This document shows positions 16,456 through 24,551 of a stretch of 64,000 nt of DNA, in pieces (the stretch's first letter is position 1; every line of letters begins with the position of its first letter). Under the pieces are notes generated by a model. That model was not told the origin of the DNA and searched no databases. It worked only from the letters and a program-made list of their open reading frames with translations. The position numbers and the translations under genes are program-made. Location: NCBI GenBank assembly GCA_040880725.1, contig JBBDHV010000005.1, forward strand, positions 1-64,000, given 5' to 3'. Source of the DNA: DATHWB01 sp040880725 (lineage in GTDB: Bacteria > Actinomycetota > Acidimicrobiia > Spongiisociales > ZC4RG35).

Positions 16456-17910
16456 ATGCAAGTCCGCAACGTCCGTTCGTTCCCTGCGGCCGGCGCCAAG
16501 GCCGCCATCGCCGGGATGTACCCGGGTCGACAACTCGCGGCGGGAACCCTGGCAGTGACGAGGGCGCTGGGGGCGTGGACGAAGGGGACCTTGGAGGAAG
16601 CCGACTTCGACGGCGAAGCCGGCCAGGTCGCGTGTCTCCCCAACCCAACCGACCGCGGTCCCCGGCTGGTGGTGTTCGTCGGACTTGGGACAGATCTCGA
16701 CCTCGAGGGCCTTCGGCAGGCGGCTGGCGCAGGCATGCGTGCGATCCCCCGGCACATGCGTTCGGTGGCAACCACCTTGCACAAAGTCGATCTCGACGGC
16801 GCAGCGACTGCCGTCCTGGAAGGGATCTCACTGGCGGACTATGTGTTCGCGACCTACAAGTCGAAATCGGAACCCAGAGGCGAACTCGAGATCGAGATGA
16901 TCGACGGCCCGGACGACCTCGAGTCGGCTGCCACCGGTGTGCGCGTGATCACGAGCGCGGTGGCTTTCGCACGGGACCTGGTGAATGAACCCCCCGGAGG
17001 CAAGGCCCCCTTGGATCTGGCCGAGCGGGTCACCACGGTCGCGTCTGCGGCGGGCATATCCCACGAAGTGTGGTCGGGAGACACGTTGGGAGACGAGGCG
17101 ATGGCCGGGCTGCTCGCCGTTGGCGGCGGATCCGACCGCCCACCGTGCATGGTGCGCCTCGAGTACACGCCGCGTCGGCCCAAGGCGCACCTCGTCCTCG
17201 TGGGCAAAGGGATCGTCTTTGATTCCGGTGGTCTCAACATCAAGTCGTCCGAGTTCATGGCCACGATGAAATCCGACATGGCTGGGGCGGCCGCAGTCGC
17301 TGCCGCGGTTGTGGGCATCGCCCGCCTCGGGATCAAGACCAAGGTCACTGCCTACCTGCCCCTCGCCGAGAACCTGGTCGGAGGGGGCGCACAGCGACCG
17401 TCCGATGTCATCACGTATCGGAATGGAACCACGGTCGAGATCGCGAACACGGACGCGGAGGGGCGCCTCGTCATGGCCGATGCCTTGTGTCTCGCTTCGG
17501 AACTGGACGCCGATCTCATCGTCGATGTTGCGACACTCACAGGCGCCACGAAGGTGGCACTCGGGCCGAAGATCGCCGGCATCTACGCCCGTGACGAGAA
17601 CCTCGCGCACCGAGTCCAGCACGCCGCAGACAGTGCGGGGGAGCGCGCATGGACGATGCCCCTCCCCACTGACTACCGGAAGTGGAACGAGTCACCGGTG
17701 GCCGATGTGAAGAACGCCTTCGGCATCAAGTACGGCGGTGGCATCGGCGCGGCGCTCTTCCTGGAGGAATTCATGCGGGAGTCGCCGTGGGTGCACATCG
17801 ACATCGCCGGTCCCGCATTCGTCGACGACAGCGAGCACTACGTGTTGAAAGGCGGGACCGGCTACGGAGTCCGCACCCTCATCGAGCTCGCTGCTTCTCT
17901 CGCCGGGTGA
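16456..17910 (+). CDS. pepA: leucyl aminopeptidase (M17)
   Basis: Cytosolic hexameric dizinc/dimanganese aminopeptidase removing N-terminal residues from peptides. M17 catalytic domain: VGKGIVFDSGGLNIKSSE near residue 250 (metal-binding Lys, Asp) and NTDAEGRLVMADAL near 330, the family signature with Asp, Glu and Arg. 484 residues, normal. I chose the ATG at 16456 (CGAGGAG upstream) over an in-frame upstream ATG that would run into the divergent deaminase gene. Confidence 0.93.
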   Translation: MQVRNVRSFPAAGAKAAIAGMYPGRQLAAGTLAVTRALGAWTKGTLEEADFDGEAGQVACLPNPTDRGPRLVVFVGLGTDLDLEGLRQAAGAGMRAIPRHMRSVATTLHKVDLDGAATAVLEGISLADYVFATYKSKSEPRGELEIEMIDGPDDLESAATGVRVITSAVAFARDLVNEPPGGKAPLDLAERVTTVASAAGISHEVWSGDTLGDEAMAGLLAVGGGSDRPPCMVRLEYTPRRPKAHLVLVGKGIVFDSGGLNIKSSEFMATMKSDMAGAAAVAAAVVGIARLGIKTKVTAYLPLAENLVGGGAQRPSDVITYRNGTTVEIANTDAEGRLVMADALCLASELDADLIVDVATLTGATKVALGPKIAGIYARDENLAHRVQHAADSAGERAWTMPLPTDYRKWNESPVADVKNAFGIKYGGGIGAALFLEEFMRESPWVHIDIAGPAFVDDSEHYVLKGGTGYGVRTLIELAASLAG

Positions 17911-18512
17911 CCAAGGAGCGGCTGTATCCCGTCGCCGGCCTGCGGAAATGTTGCACGTCGACGGAGGCACTCGCGGTCGGCACCCGACTCGCCGCGGAAC
18001 ACGAGCAAGGCGCCAGAGTCTGCAGCGTGGGCACCGATGACGGCTGTGACATCGACGTCGCTCCGTTCGCTGGGAGGTGCACTTCGATCTGTCACGTCGT
18101 GCGGAGCTCCTCGTGAGCATCGGGTTCACCTTGGACGAGGCAACCCGCAGGTACGGCGACGCCGTTGCTTCCATTCGGTTTGTTCCGTTCCTCGCCGACG
18201 GGAGCGAACTGGCGCGTATGGCGCTCGCTGGGGAGATCACGGGAAGACCTTCTCACGGTCTATCTCGTCCGCTCTCGTGATCTCTCACAATCTTACGTAT
18301 AACCGGGCTTGTATCTTCAGGAGATGCGTAGGGTTACGGTAGCCGTCGCTCCTGTCGGAGTTACCTCTATCAGCCTTCCTGCATCCCCAATCTCACTGCT
18401 CCGATGTGGGGGAAGTGAAGACGGGGCAAGGTCGACCCGGCCGTGTCCTGGAGGTAGCCCTGCTTGTCGTTCGGGTGAAAGATGGCGAAACAATACCAAA
18501 AATGGTAGTGTT
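17911..18512. other. 602-bp stretch without a convincing gene
   Basis: Two short plus-strand frames (17908-18116 and 18077-18280) sit side by side in different phases and read like a broken gene, with CSVGTDDGCDIDVAPFAG in one and RRAELLVSIGFTLDEATRRYG in the other, but I recognise neither. From about 18285 the base composition becomes clearly more A/T-rich than the neighbours. Best read as the left part of an eroded insertion leading up to the antitoxin gene. Confidence 0.5.
18494..18507. promoter_or_regulatory. 14-bp palindrome, candidate antitoxin operator
   Basis: TACCA-AAAA-TGGTA, five bases before the likely GTG start of the AbiEi-like gene. AbiEi antitoxins are known to repress their own operon by binding inverted repeats in the promoter. 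Position and symmetry fit, but binding is not shown. Confidence 0.45.
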
Positions 18513-19082
18513 GTGCCACCTCTCGTGGAACCAGTCGCGACATACAAACGAAAGCTCTGGCGGCTCGCGGTCGACCAGTACGGTTTTGTAACCACTCGCC
18601 AAGCCAGGGAGATCGGGGTTCCGGTAGTGGAAATGGCAAAGCTGGCTCACCGCGGTGTGCTGAGCAACGTCGCGTACGGTCTGTACCGCATGAACGATAT
18701 TCCGACGACGGAACGGGATACGTTCATGGCGGCGGTGCTGAGAGTGGGCGAGGATGCGTATCTGATGGGGGAATCCACCCTGGCGCTGTACGAGCTGGCT
18801 TCGGTGAACCCGAGGTCGGTGTGGGTGGGTACCCAGCGACGTACTCGGGCCAAGCATCCTTCTTGGCTGCATGTGGTCAAACGCAGCCTTCCTGTGGAGG
18901 ATCTGACCGTTTTTGAGGCGATCCCCACGGTCACTGTGAAGCGCGCTCTTCTGGACTGTCGGGGACGAGTCATGACCGAGCGGCTCCTCGAAGCTGCTGA
19001 CCGAGCAGTGGCCGAGGGCCTCGTCCTCTCATGGGATCGCAACGGACTGTTCGCCGCGCTCCAGGGAAGCGAGGACGCATGA
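18513..19082 (+). CDS. AbiEi-family type IV antitoxin (orphan)
   Basis: Antitoxin and autorepressor of an AbiE-type toxin-antitoxin system. The N-terminal winged-helix domain reads RLAVDQYGFVTTRQAREIGV, followed by LAHRGVLSNVAYGLYRM as usual for AbiEi_4 domains; the C-terminal half holds strands and SVNPRSVWVGTQRR and LPVEDLTVFEAIPTVTVKRAL. 189 residues from the GTG at 18513; GTG 18525 is an alternative. The long upstream frame from 18309 is compositionally unlike protein. The partner toxin gene should begin in an ATGA overlap, but only an 18-codon stub is present. Confidence 0.78.
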   Translation: MPPLVEPVATYKRKLWRLAVDQYGFVTTRQAREIGVPVVEMAKLAHRGVLSNVAYGLYRMNDIPTTERDTFMAAVLRVGEDAYLMGESTLALYELASVNPRSVWVGTQRRTRAKHPSWLHVVKRSLPVEDLTVFEAIPTVTVKRALLDCRGRVMTERLLEAADRAVAEGLVLSWDRNGLFAALQGSEDA

Positions 19083-19135
19083 TGCCCGAACCCCCGGCTA
19101 CCGCAAGGGCGATCCTCGACCGGACGATGGCTTGA
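19079..19135 (+). pseudogene. stub of the AbiEii toxin partner gene
   Basis: ATG-ATG overlaps the antitoxin stop exactly as in intact AbiE pairs, but the frame stops after 18 codons (PEPPATARAILDRTMA). The start faintly resembles AbiEii N-termini, which often contain a TA..A.LD motif. The remainder of a nucleotidyltransferase is absent, so the toxin appears deleted. Confidence 0.4.
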
Positions 19136-19454
19136 TTTACCCCGGTGGGCCGTAGAGGACTTGAACCACTGACCTCTCGCGGGTGAGATCACCGAAAGAC
19201 GGCTTCGGCAGTGTGGCGCTAGCAGACACGCGAGCGCGCCCCGCTTCCCGCCGACTACCCGGACTGCGCAGTCGTGGCGCGTGCGGTGGCACCCGATCGA
19301 ATTCGCACCGCACATGCGCGGATCACCCGCGCTCGCGGTGCCTGCTGGGTGGTCCGGACCCAGGCTCAGGTTCGCCACCTACGGGTCGACGATCTCCGGT
19401 GACCAAGCACCCTGACCTTCGAACATCTCGCGGTGTCTGCGATCATTGACGGTT
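19136..19454. other. 319-bp gene-free scar with tRNA fragment
   Basis: No credible coding frame. It holds a tRNA 3'-end fragment at 19144-19180 and ends at the cysteine desulfurase promoter (GATCAT at 19441-19446, eight bases before the GTG). Confidence 0.55.
19144..19180 (-). pseudogene. tRNA 3'-half fragment (likely attachment-site remnant)
   Basis: Read on the minus strand: AGGTC variable loop, T-stem/loop AGTGG-TTCAAGT-CCTCT (one central mismatch), seven acceptor bases ACGGCCC, then ACC in the place of the CCA end. The layout matches the last 37 or so positions of a canonical tRNA, but no matching 5' half, anticodon stem or D-arm is found next to it. Integrases commonly recombine at tRNA 3' ends, so this is probably an att scar beside the orphan antitoxin. 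Confidence 0.55.
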
Positions 19455-20561
19455 GTGACTGACGTCTATCTCGATCATGCCGCCACCACACCGATGCGGG
19501 CTGAGGCTCGCGAGGCGATGGAGCCTTTCACCGGCGACTCGTTCGGAAACGCCTCGGGATCCCACGGTGTGTCCCGGCGCGCCAAGAACGCGCTGGAAGA
19601 GGCCCGTGAGGCTGTCGCTGCAGCGCTCGGCTGCGCTCCGCAAGAGATCGTGTTCACCGGCGGGGGTACCGAGGCCGACAACCTCGCGGTGAAGGGGGCG
19701 GCACTCATCGACGGAATCGGTGGGGTGGTCACCGTGGCCACCGAACACGAGGCGGTGCTCGAATCCGCCGCATTCGTGGGCCGGCTCGGTGGTGAAGTCC
19801 GGGTGGTCGGAGTGGATGCCATCGGTCGCGTGGATCCTGAAGAAATCGTGGCGGCAGTGTCCGACGCGACTCGCGTCGTCTCGGTGATGTGGGCGAACAA
19901 CGAGACGGGGACGCGTCAGCCGCTGCGGGAGATTCGAGAGCGACTGGGGGACGGCGTGCGACTCCACACCGACGCAGTGCAGGCTTTCATCAGCGAAGCC
20001 GTGCGGGCCGAGGGGGTCGATCTCCTGTCCCTCGCGGGCCACAAGTTCGGTGGCCCGAAAGGTGTGGGAGTGCTTTACGTCCGCGATGGAGTGCGCCTCG
20101 AGCCGGTCCTCCACGGAGGTGGCCAGGAACTCGGTCGTCGTTCGGGAACGCACAATGTGGCGGGAGCGGTCGGACTGGCTGCCGCGGTCGTGGCCACGGT
20201 CTCTGACCGCGATGCATTCCGCACTCGCGTGGGAGCGATACGCCAGCGCTTCGAGCACCTCATCGAGGGTGTCGCGGTCCGCACGGTGCCGGTGGATCAC
20301 AGCCTCGTCCAGCACGCGCACGTGCGCGTCCCGGGTAGGCGGAACGAGACGATGCTGGTCCGTCTCGATCAGCGGGGCGTGGCGGCGTCGTCTGCGTCTG
20401 CGTGTCAGTCGGGTGCGAACACCGTGTCACATGTGCTGGAGGCGATGGGTCTGGCCGCTCCGAGGGAGTACCTGCGTTTCTCCTTCGGTTGGAACTCGAC
20501 GATGGAGGACGCCGAGCGAGCGGCATCCGTCGTTCGGGAGGCAGCGGGGGAGGCCGCATGA
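19455..20561 (+). CDS. cysteine desulfurase (IscS/NifS family)
   Basis: PLP enzyme taking sulfur from L-cysteine to a protein persulfide. VYLDHAATTPMRAEA at the N-terminus, SLAGHKFGGPKGVGVLY with the PLP lysine near residue 198, and the catalytic Cys loop SSASACQSGANTVSHV near 315. 368 residues. Stop overlaps the mnmA start (ATGA), so it most likely donates sulfur for tRNA 2-thiouridine made by MnmA. GTG 19455 is preferred (a -10-like box eight bases upstream suggests a leaderless start); TTG 19446 is an alternative. Confidence 0.92.
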   Translation: MTDVYLDHAATTPMRAEAREAMEPFTGDSFGNASGSHGVSRRAKNALEEAREAVAAALGCAPQEIVFTGGGTEADNLAVKGAALIDGIGGVVTVATEHEAVLESAAFVGRLGGEVRVVGVDAIGRVDPEEIVAAVSDATRVVSVMWANNETGTRQPLREIRERLGDGVRLHTDAVQAFISEAVRAEGVDLLSLAGHKFGGPKGVGVLYVRDGVRLEPVLHGGGQELGRRSGTHNVAGAVGLAAAVVATVSDRDAFRTRVGAIRQRFEHLIEGVAVRTVPVDHSLVQHAHVRVPGRRNETMLVRLDQRGVAASSASACQSGANTVSHVLEAMGLAAPREYLRFSFGWNSTMEDAERAASVVREAAGEAA

Positions 20562-21616
20562 GGGTGCTCGTGGCGATGTCCGGCGGCGTGGATTCCTCGG
20601 TGGCCGCCGCTCGCATGGTGGCGGAGGGCCACGAGGTGATCGGGGTGACTCTCAAGCTCTGGGCCGGACCGAACGGGGAGATGCCGACGGCCGGGTGCTG
20701 CACGGTCTCGGACAGCGAGGACGCCCGGCGGGTGGCCTCACAACTGGACATTCCGTACTACGTGTTGGACTACACCGAGGATTTCTCACACGGGGTGATC
20801 GACGGGTTCGTCGCCGACTACCTCTCGGGGAGGACCCCGAACCCCTGCGTCGAGTGCAATCGAACGGTGAAGTTCTCCCGACTGTTGTCCCAGGCAGGCG
20901 ACTTCGACTGTGATCTCGTCGCGACGGGTCACTACGCCAGGGTCGATCACCACGGCGGGCGGTTCCGGCTTCGCAGAGGCGTCGATGTCCTGAAGGACCA
21001 GAGCTACGTCCTGTCGATGTTGGGACAGGACCAGCTCGCCAAAGTGCGCTTTCCCGTCGGCGACATCGAGAAGCTCGAAGTACGCCGCATCGCATCCGAC
21101 CTCGGGCTGCGCACGGCGGAAAAGGCGGAGAGCATGGACATCTGCTTCGTCGGACAGCGTGACTATCGAACCTTCCTGCGTTCCCACGCTCCCGCCGCAC
21201 TCCAGCCGGGTGCGGTGGTCACGACCGACGGGCGCGAGGTGGGCGCGCACGACGGCATCGCCGATTTCACGGTGGGCCAGCGTCGCGGCCTCGGCGTCGC
21301 ACTCGGGGAGCCCCACTACGTCGTCGATGTCGACGCGCCGACCGCCACCGTCACGATCGGCACGCGGTCACACCTCTTCAGTTCCGGCATCCGGATCGCG
21401 CGCGCCACGTGGACTGACACACCACTGCAGCCAAGAGAGGCCACCCTGGTGCAGTATCGGGCGCACGGCGAGGCAGTCGAAGGCGTATGGGATGGGAACG
21501 ACGAACTTCGTTTCGCGACGCCGCAACCGGCACTCGCCCCCGGTCAGACCGCGGCGTTCTATCGCGATGACGAGGTGGTCGGCGGCGGGATCATCGAACG
21601 GGCGTGGCCGGCGTGA
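20558..21616 (+). CDS. mnmA: tRNA-specific 2-thiouridylase MnmA
   Basis: Adds sulfur to U34 of Lys, Glu and Gln tRNAs. P-loop-like MSGGVDSSVAAARM at the N-terminus, GCCTVSDSEDARRVA with the first catalytic Cys, PNPCVECNRTVKF, ATGHYAR, and the persulfide Cys region ESMDICFVGQRDYR near residue 195; C-terminal beta-barrel includes DFTVGQRRGLG. 352 residues, normal. Translation is coupled to the desulfurase by an ATGA overlap. Confidence 0.95.
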   Translation: MRVLVAMSGGVDSSVAAARMVAEGHEVIGVTLKLWAGPNGEMPTAGCCTVSDSEDARRVASQLDIPYYVLDYTEDFSHGVIDGFVADYLSGRTPNPCVECNRTVKFSRLLSQAGDFDCDLVATGHYARVDHHGGRFRLRRGVDVLKDQSYVLSMLGQDQLAKVRFPVGDIEKLEVRRIASDLGLRTAEKAESMDICFVGQRDYRTFLRSHAPAALQPGAVVTTDGREVGAHDGIADFTVGQRRGLGVALGEPHYVVDVDAPTATVTIGTRSHLFSSGIRIARATWTDTPLQPREATLVQYRAHGEAVEGVWDGNDELRFATPQPALAPGQTAAFYRDDEVVGGGIIERAWPA

Positions 21617-21625
21617 GCCGGGGAC

Positions 21626-21778
21626 TCATCCGGTCCTGGCAAGCCGAGTGACTCCCCGGCGTTCCATATCGCCCCACGTCTTCGCGCTGCGACCGCGGTA
21701 CATCGACCGGACGCGCCACCAGACGGTCATCTGACGGAGTCCCAGGTTCTCGATGAAACAGATCGTGAGGAGCTGCAA
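21626..21778 (-). pseudogene. C-terminal remnant of a membrane glycosyltransferase-like protein
   Basis: On the minus strand the last 50 codons before a TGA read like the C-terminus of large family-2 glycosyltransferases: CFIENLGLRQMTVWWRVRSM, then WGDMERRGV. No sensible N-terminal part follows upstream: the open frame only continues as an antisense reading of ligA. It is either a 5'-deleted leftover or a very short protein starting at a TTG near 21778. Base pattern in the segment favours coding origin. Confidence 0.4.
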
Positions 21779-21865
21779 GGTTCCCGGGGGTCGTTGAATC
21801 GCATCGCGGCCTGGTGCGTTCGAGTTCTCGTCGAGATGTCGCAGCGACCTGGCATCATCGGTGCG

Positions 21866-23914
21866 ATGAGCACCACCGATCCGGTTCGGAGAGCAGAAGA
21901 GCTGCGCGGGGCGATCTCTCACCATGGGCACCGGTACCACGTTTTGGACGAGCCCGAGATCGCCGACGCCGAGTACGACGCGTTGGTTCGCGAACTCGAA
22001 GCCCTCGAAGAGCAGCGCCCTGACCTGATCACTCCCGATTCGCCCACCCAACGTGTGGGTGGAGCGGTCTCGGAACTGTTCGCGCCTGTCACGCACAGAC
22101 GCAGGTTGTTCTCGCTCGACAACGCCGAGGCCACGGACGAGTTGCAGGCGTGGGAGGACCGCATCGTGCGACAGGTCGAGCGCCGCCCTGACGGCTACTC
22201 CTGCGAGTTGAAGGTCGACGGACTGGCGGTGTCGCTCACCTACGAGAACGGGATGCTGACCCAGGGGGCGACCCGGGGGGACGGGACGACAGGCGAGGAC
22301 ATCACCGCGAACCTTCGAGTGATCGAGGACATCCCGGCGCGGCTCACGGGCACGGTCATACCGTCGCTGCTCGAGGTCCGAGGCGAGGTCTACATGCCGT
22401 ACGCCGCGTTCGAGGCGTTGAACGACCGACAGGCCGAAGCCGGAGATCGCATCTTCATCAACCCGCGGAACGCGGCCGCCGGATCGGTTCGGCAGAAGGA
22501 CCCTGCCATCGCCGCGGAGCGGCGGCTGTCGATCTGGATCTACCAGGCAGGCATCCTGGAAGGCGGACCTCCGGTCGGGACGCACGGCGAGACGATGGAG
22601 TATCTGTCGTCCATTGGTTTGAAGGTCAATCCCGCGTCCCGCGTGGTGCCCGACCTCGAGGGAGTCGCCGAGTACGTGCGCGAGGCTGAGAGGACACGCA
22701 ACGACCACGACTATCAGACCGACGGGGTCGTGATCAAGGTCGACTCGTTGGCGCTGCAGGACCAACTCGGATTCACCTCGCGAGCCCCCCGATGGGCGAT
22801 TGCCTACAAGTTCGCTCCCGAAGAACGCACGACGAAGCTGGTGGGAATCGAGATCAATGTGGGCCGCACCGGCGCGGCGACGCCGTTTGCGGTACTCGAA
22901 CCGGTCTTCGTGGGTGGAGCCAACGTCACAAATGCCACCTTGCACAACGAAGAACAAGTCCATCTCAAGGACGTCCGCATCGGTGACACTGTGGTCGTGC
23001 GTCGAGCCGGCGATGTCATCCCCGAAGTCGTCGGACCGGTGGTGTCGCTGCGGACAGGTGACGAAGAGGTGTGGTCGATGCCCACCGATTGTCCATTCTG
23101 CGGCAATCCCATCATTCGACCCGAATCCGAGAAAGTCGCGCGCTGCACCGGGGGGCTGCAGTGTCCGTCCCGGCTGCGGGAATGGCTGTTCTTCTTCGCC
23201 GGTCGAAGTGCGATGGACATCGAGGGGCTGGGGTACAAGACGATCCAACTGCTCATCGACGAGCGCCTGATCGCAGATCCTGCAGACATCTTCTTCTTGT
23301 CGCCGGAGTCTTTCGAGGGTTTCGAAGGCTGGGGCGATGTCTCGGTCGCCAACCTGATGGCGGGCATCGATGAGGCCCGTGATCGTCCGATGGCGCGACT
23401 CATCATCGCGCTGGGTATCCGCCACGTCGGTCCGAAAGCGGCCGAGGAGTTCGCGCGAGCGTTCCGCTCTTTCGACTCGCTCGTCGGAGCCTCCGAAGAG
23501 GATCTGCCGGCCATCGACGGGATTGGCCCGAAGATCGCCCAGGCATGGACGGAGTGGGTGGCCGTCGAGGAGAACCGTCAGCTGTTGGAAAAGTTGCGTC
23601 GAGGCGGTGTGCGCATGGAGGACCCCGAACCGGATTCCCCGGAATCCTCCGACCTGTTGGCAGGTCTCACGTTCGTGGTGTCCGGTACGCTCGAGGGTTT
23701 CACCCGTGAAGGGGCTCAGGACGCCGTCGTCGGCCGCGGAGGCAAGGTGACAGGCTCGGTCTCGAACAAGACGACCGCGCTGGTGGCCGGCGACTCGCCG
23801 GGGGCGTCGAAGGTGGCGAAAGCCGAGAATCTCGGGGTCCCGATCATCGATGAGCCGCGATTCCTCGACGTCCTCGAGCGCGGGCCGACTGCACTCGGCG
23901 TCGGATCGGACTGA
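21866..23914 (+). CDS. ligA: NAD-dependent DNA ligase LigA
   Basis: Seals nicks in replication and repair. Order: Ia region with HRYHVLDEPEIADAEYD, adenylation domain with catalytic Lys in CELKVDGLAVSL near residue 115, OB-fold, four-Cys zinc finger (CPFCGN, then CTGGLQCPSR), helix-hairpin-helix repeats (ALGIRHVGPKAAEEFA, LPAIDGIGPKIAQAW), and a C-terminal BRCT domain (LAGLTFVVSGTLEGFTR). 682 residues, normal. I chose the ATG at 21866; a 24-residue upstream extension lacks conserved sequence. Confidence 0.96.
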   Translation: MSTTDPVRRAEELRGAISHHGHRYHVLDEPEIADAEYDALVRELEALEEQRPDLITPDSPTQRVGGAVSELFAPVTHRRRLFSLDNAEATDELQAWEDRIVRQVERRPDGYSCELKVDGLAVSLTYENGMLTQGATRGDGTTGEDITANLRVIEDIPARLTGTVIPSLLEVRGEVYMPYAAFEALNDRQAEAGDRIFINPRNAAAGSVRQKDPAIAAERRLSIWIYQAGILEGGPPVGTHGETMEYLSSIGLKVNPASRVVPDLEGVAEYVREAERTRNDHDYQTDGVVIKVDSLALQDQLGFTSRAPRWAIAYKFAPEERTTKLVGIEINVGRTGAATPFAVLEPVFVGGANVTNATLHNEEQVHLKDVRIGDTVVVRRAGDVIPEVVGPVVSLRTGDEEVWSMPTDCPFCGNPIIRPESEKVARCTGGLQCPSRLREWLFFFAGRSAMDIEGLGYKTIQLLIDERLIADPADIFFLSPESFEGFEGWGDVSVANLMAGIDEARDRPMARLIIALGIRHVGPKAAEEFARAFRSFDSLVGASEEDLPAIDGIGPKIAQAWTEWVAVEENRQLLEKLRRGGVRMEDPEPDSPESSDLLAGLTFVVSGTLEGFTREGAQDAVVGRGGKVTGSVSNKTTALVAGDSPGASKVAKAENLGVPIIDEPRFLDVLERGPTALGVGSD

Positions 23915-23928
23915 CTCGCCCTCACCGA

Positions 23929-24324
23929 CTATTGGATCCGAAAGGACCAGGAGAACTCGCCGCGGTCCGGCAGGCCCGCCACGGTGTCCCACACGATGCG
24001 CACGGTGTGCTCGCCGGGGGACCAGGAGTCCAGGTAGAGGCTGGACGGAGAGGGGGACCACCGATGGACGCCGGTGCCCTCGACGAATTCGATTTCCCCC
24101 TCGGGCACGAGGAAGCCGTCGACGTAGATGTCCACGGTGTAGCCCACCGCCATGTCCACTTCGATGTACGACTGCATGAGCACGGCGTCGCCAGGAAGCG
24201 GGAACACGGCTTCGACGGGTTCGGGAAGTTCGACGGGATCTCCGCCACTTCCGAACGCAAACGCCAGTGCGACCACTGCCACGCCCAGCGCGCCCAGTCC
24301 GATGTAGATGAAGCGATACGGCAC
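23929..24324 (-). CDS. membrane-anchored small protein, unknown
   Basis: 131 residues, one N-terminal membrane segment (FIYIGLGALGVAVVALAFAF), then an extracytoplasmic domain with beta character (QSYIEVDMAVGYTVDIYVDG, SWSPGEHTVRIVWDT) resembling a small Ig-like or carbohydrate-binding sandwich. No family recognised. It converges on ligA with 14 bases between the stops. Confidence 0.65.
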   Translation of the reverse strand: MPYRFIYIGLGALGVAVVALAFAFGSGGDPVELPEPVEAVFPLPGDAVLMQSYIEVDMAVGYTVDIYVDGFLVPEGEIEFVEGTGVHRWSPSPSSLYLDSWSPGEHTVRIVWDTVAGLPDRGEFSWSFRIQ

Positions 24325-24551
24325 GGTTGGGCAGGGTACCGACTGGCCGCAGACAACCGGATGCTGCCAGCGCGGGTGACGCGCGTCGAGATTCTGTCGC
24401 AGGGTCTCCGTACCGTGTCAGTGGGCGTCCCGGGTGTCGGTGATCGGCCGGCACTGCCGGCGGCGGGGGCGTGATCCCGGGGATTGCGCGAGGGGGCCGG
24501 CACGCGGGGCTGCCCGCCAAGGTGTGACGCAATGGCGCATGGGGTTGAGTG

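Noticed and set aside
18309..18512. Longer N-terminus for the AbiEi-like protein from TTG 18309
   Set aside because: The extra 68 residues are Cys/Pro/Ser-rich without pattern, run through the operator-like palindrome and do not belong to the family.
24325..24551. A small gene in the gap before the ADP-ribosylglycohydrolase
   Set aside because: Only short frames without a ribosome site or protein-like composition; a GCCGGC-ACT-GCCGGC inverted repeat is too common in GC-rich DNA to call.
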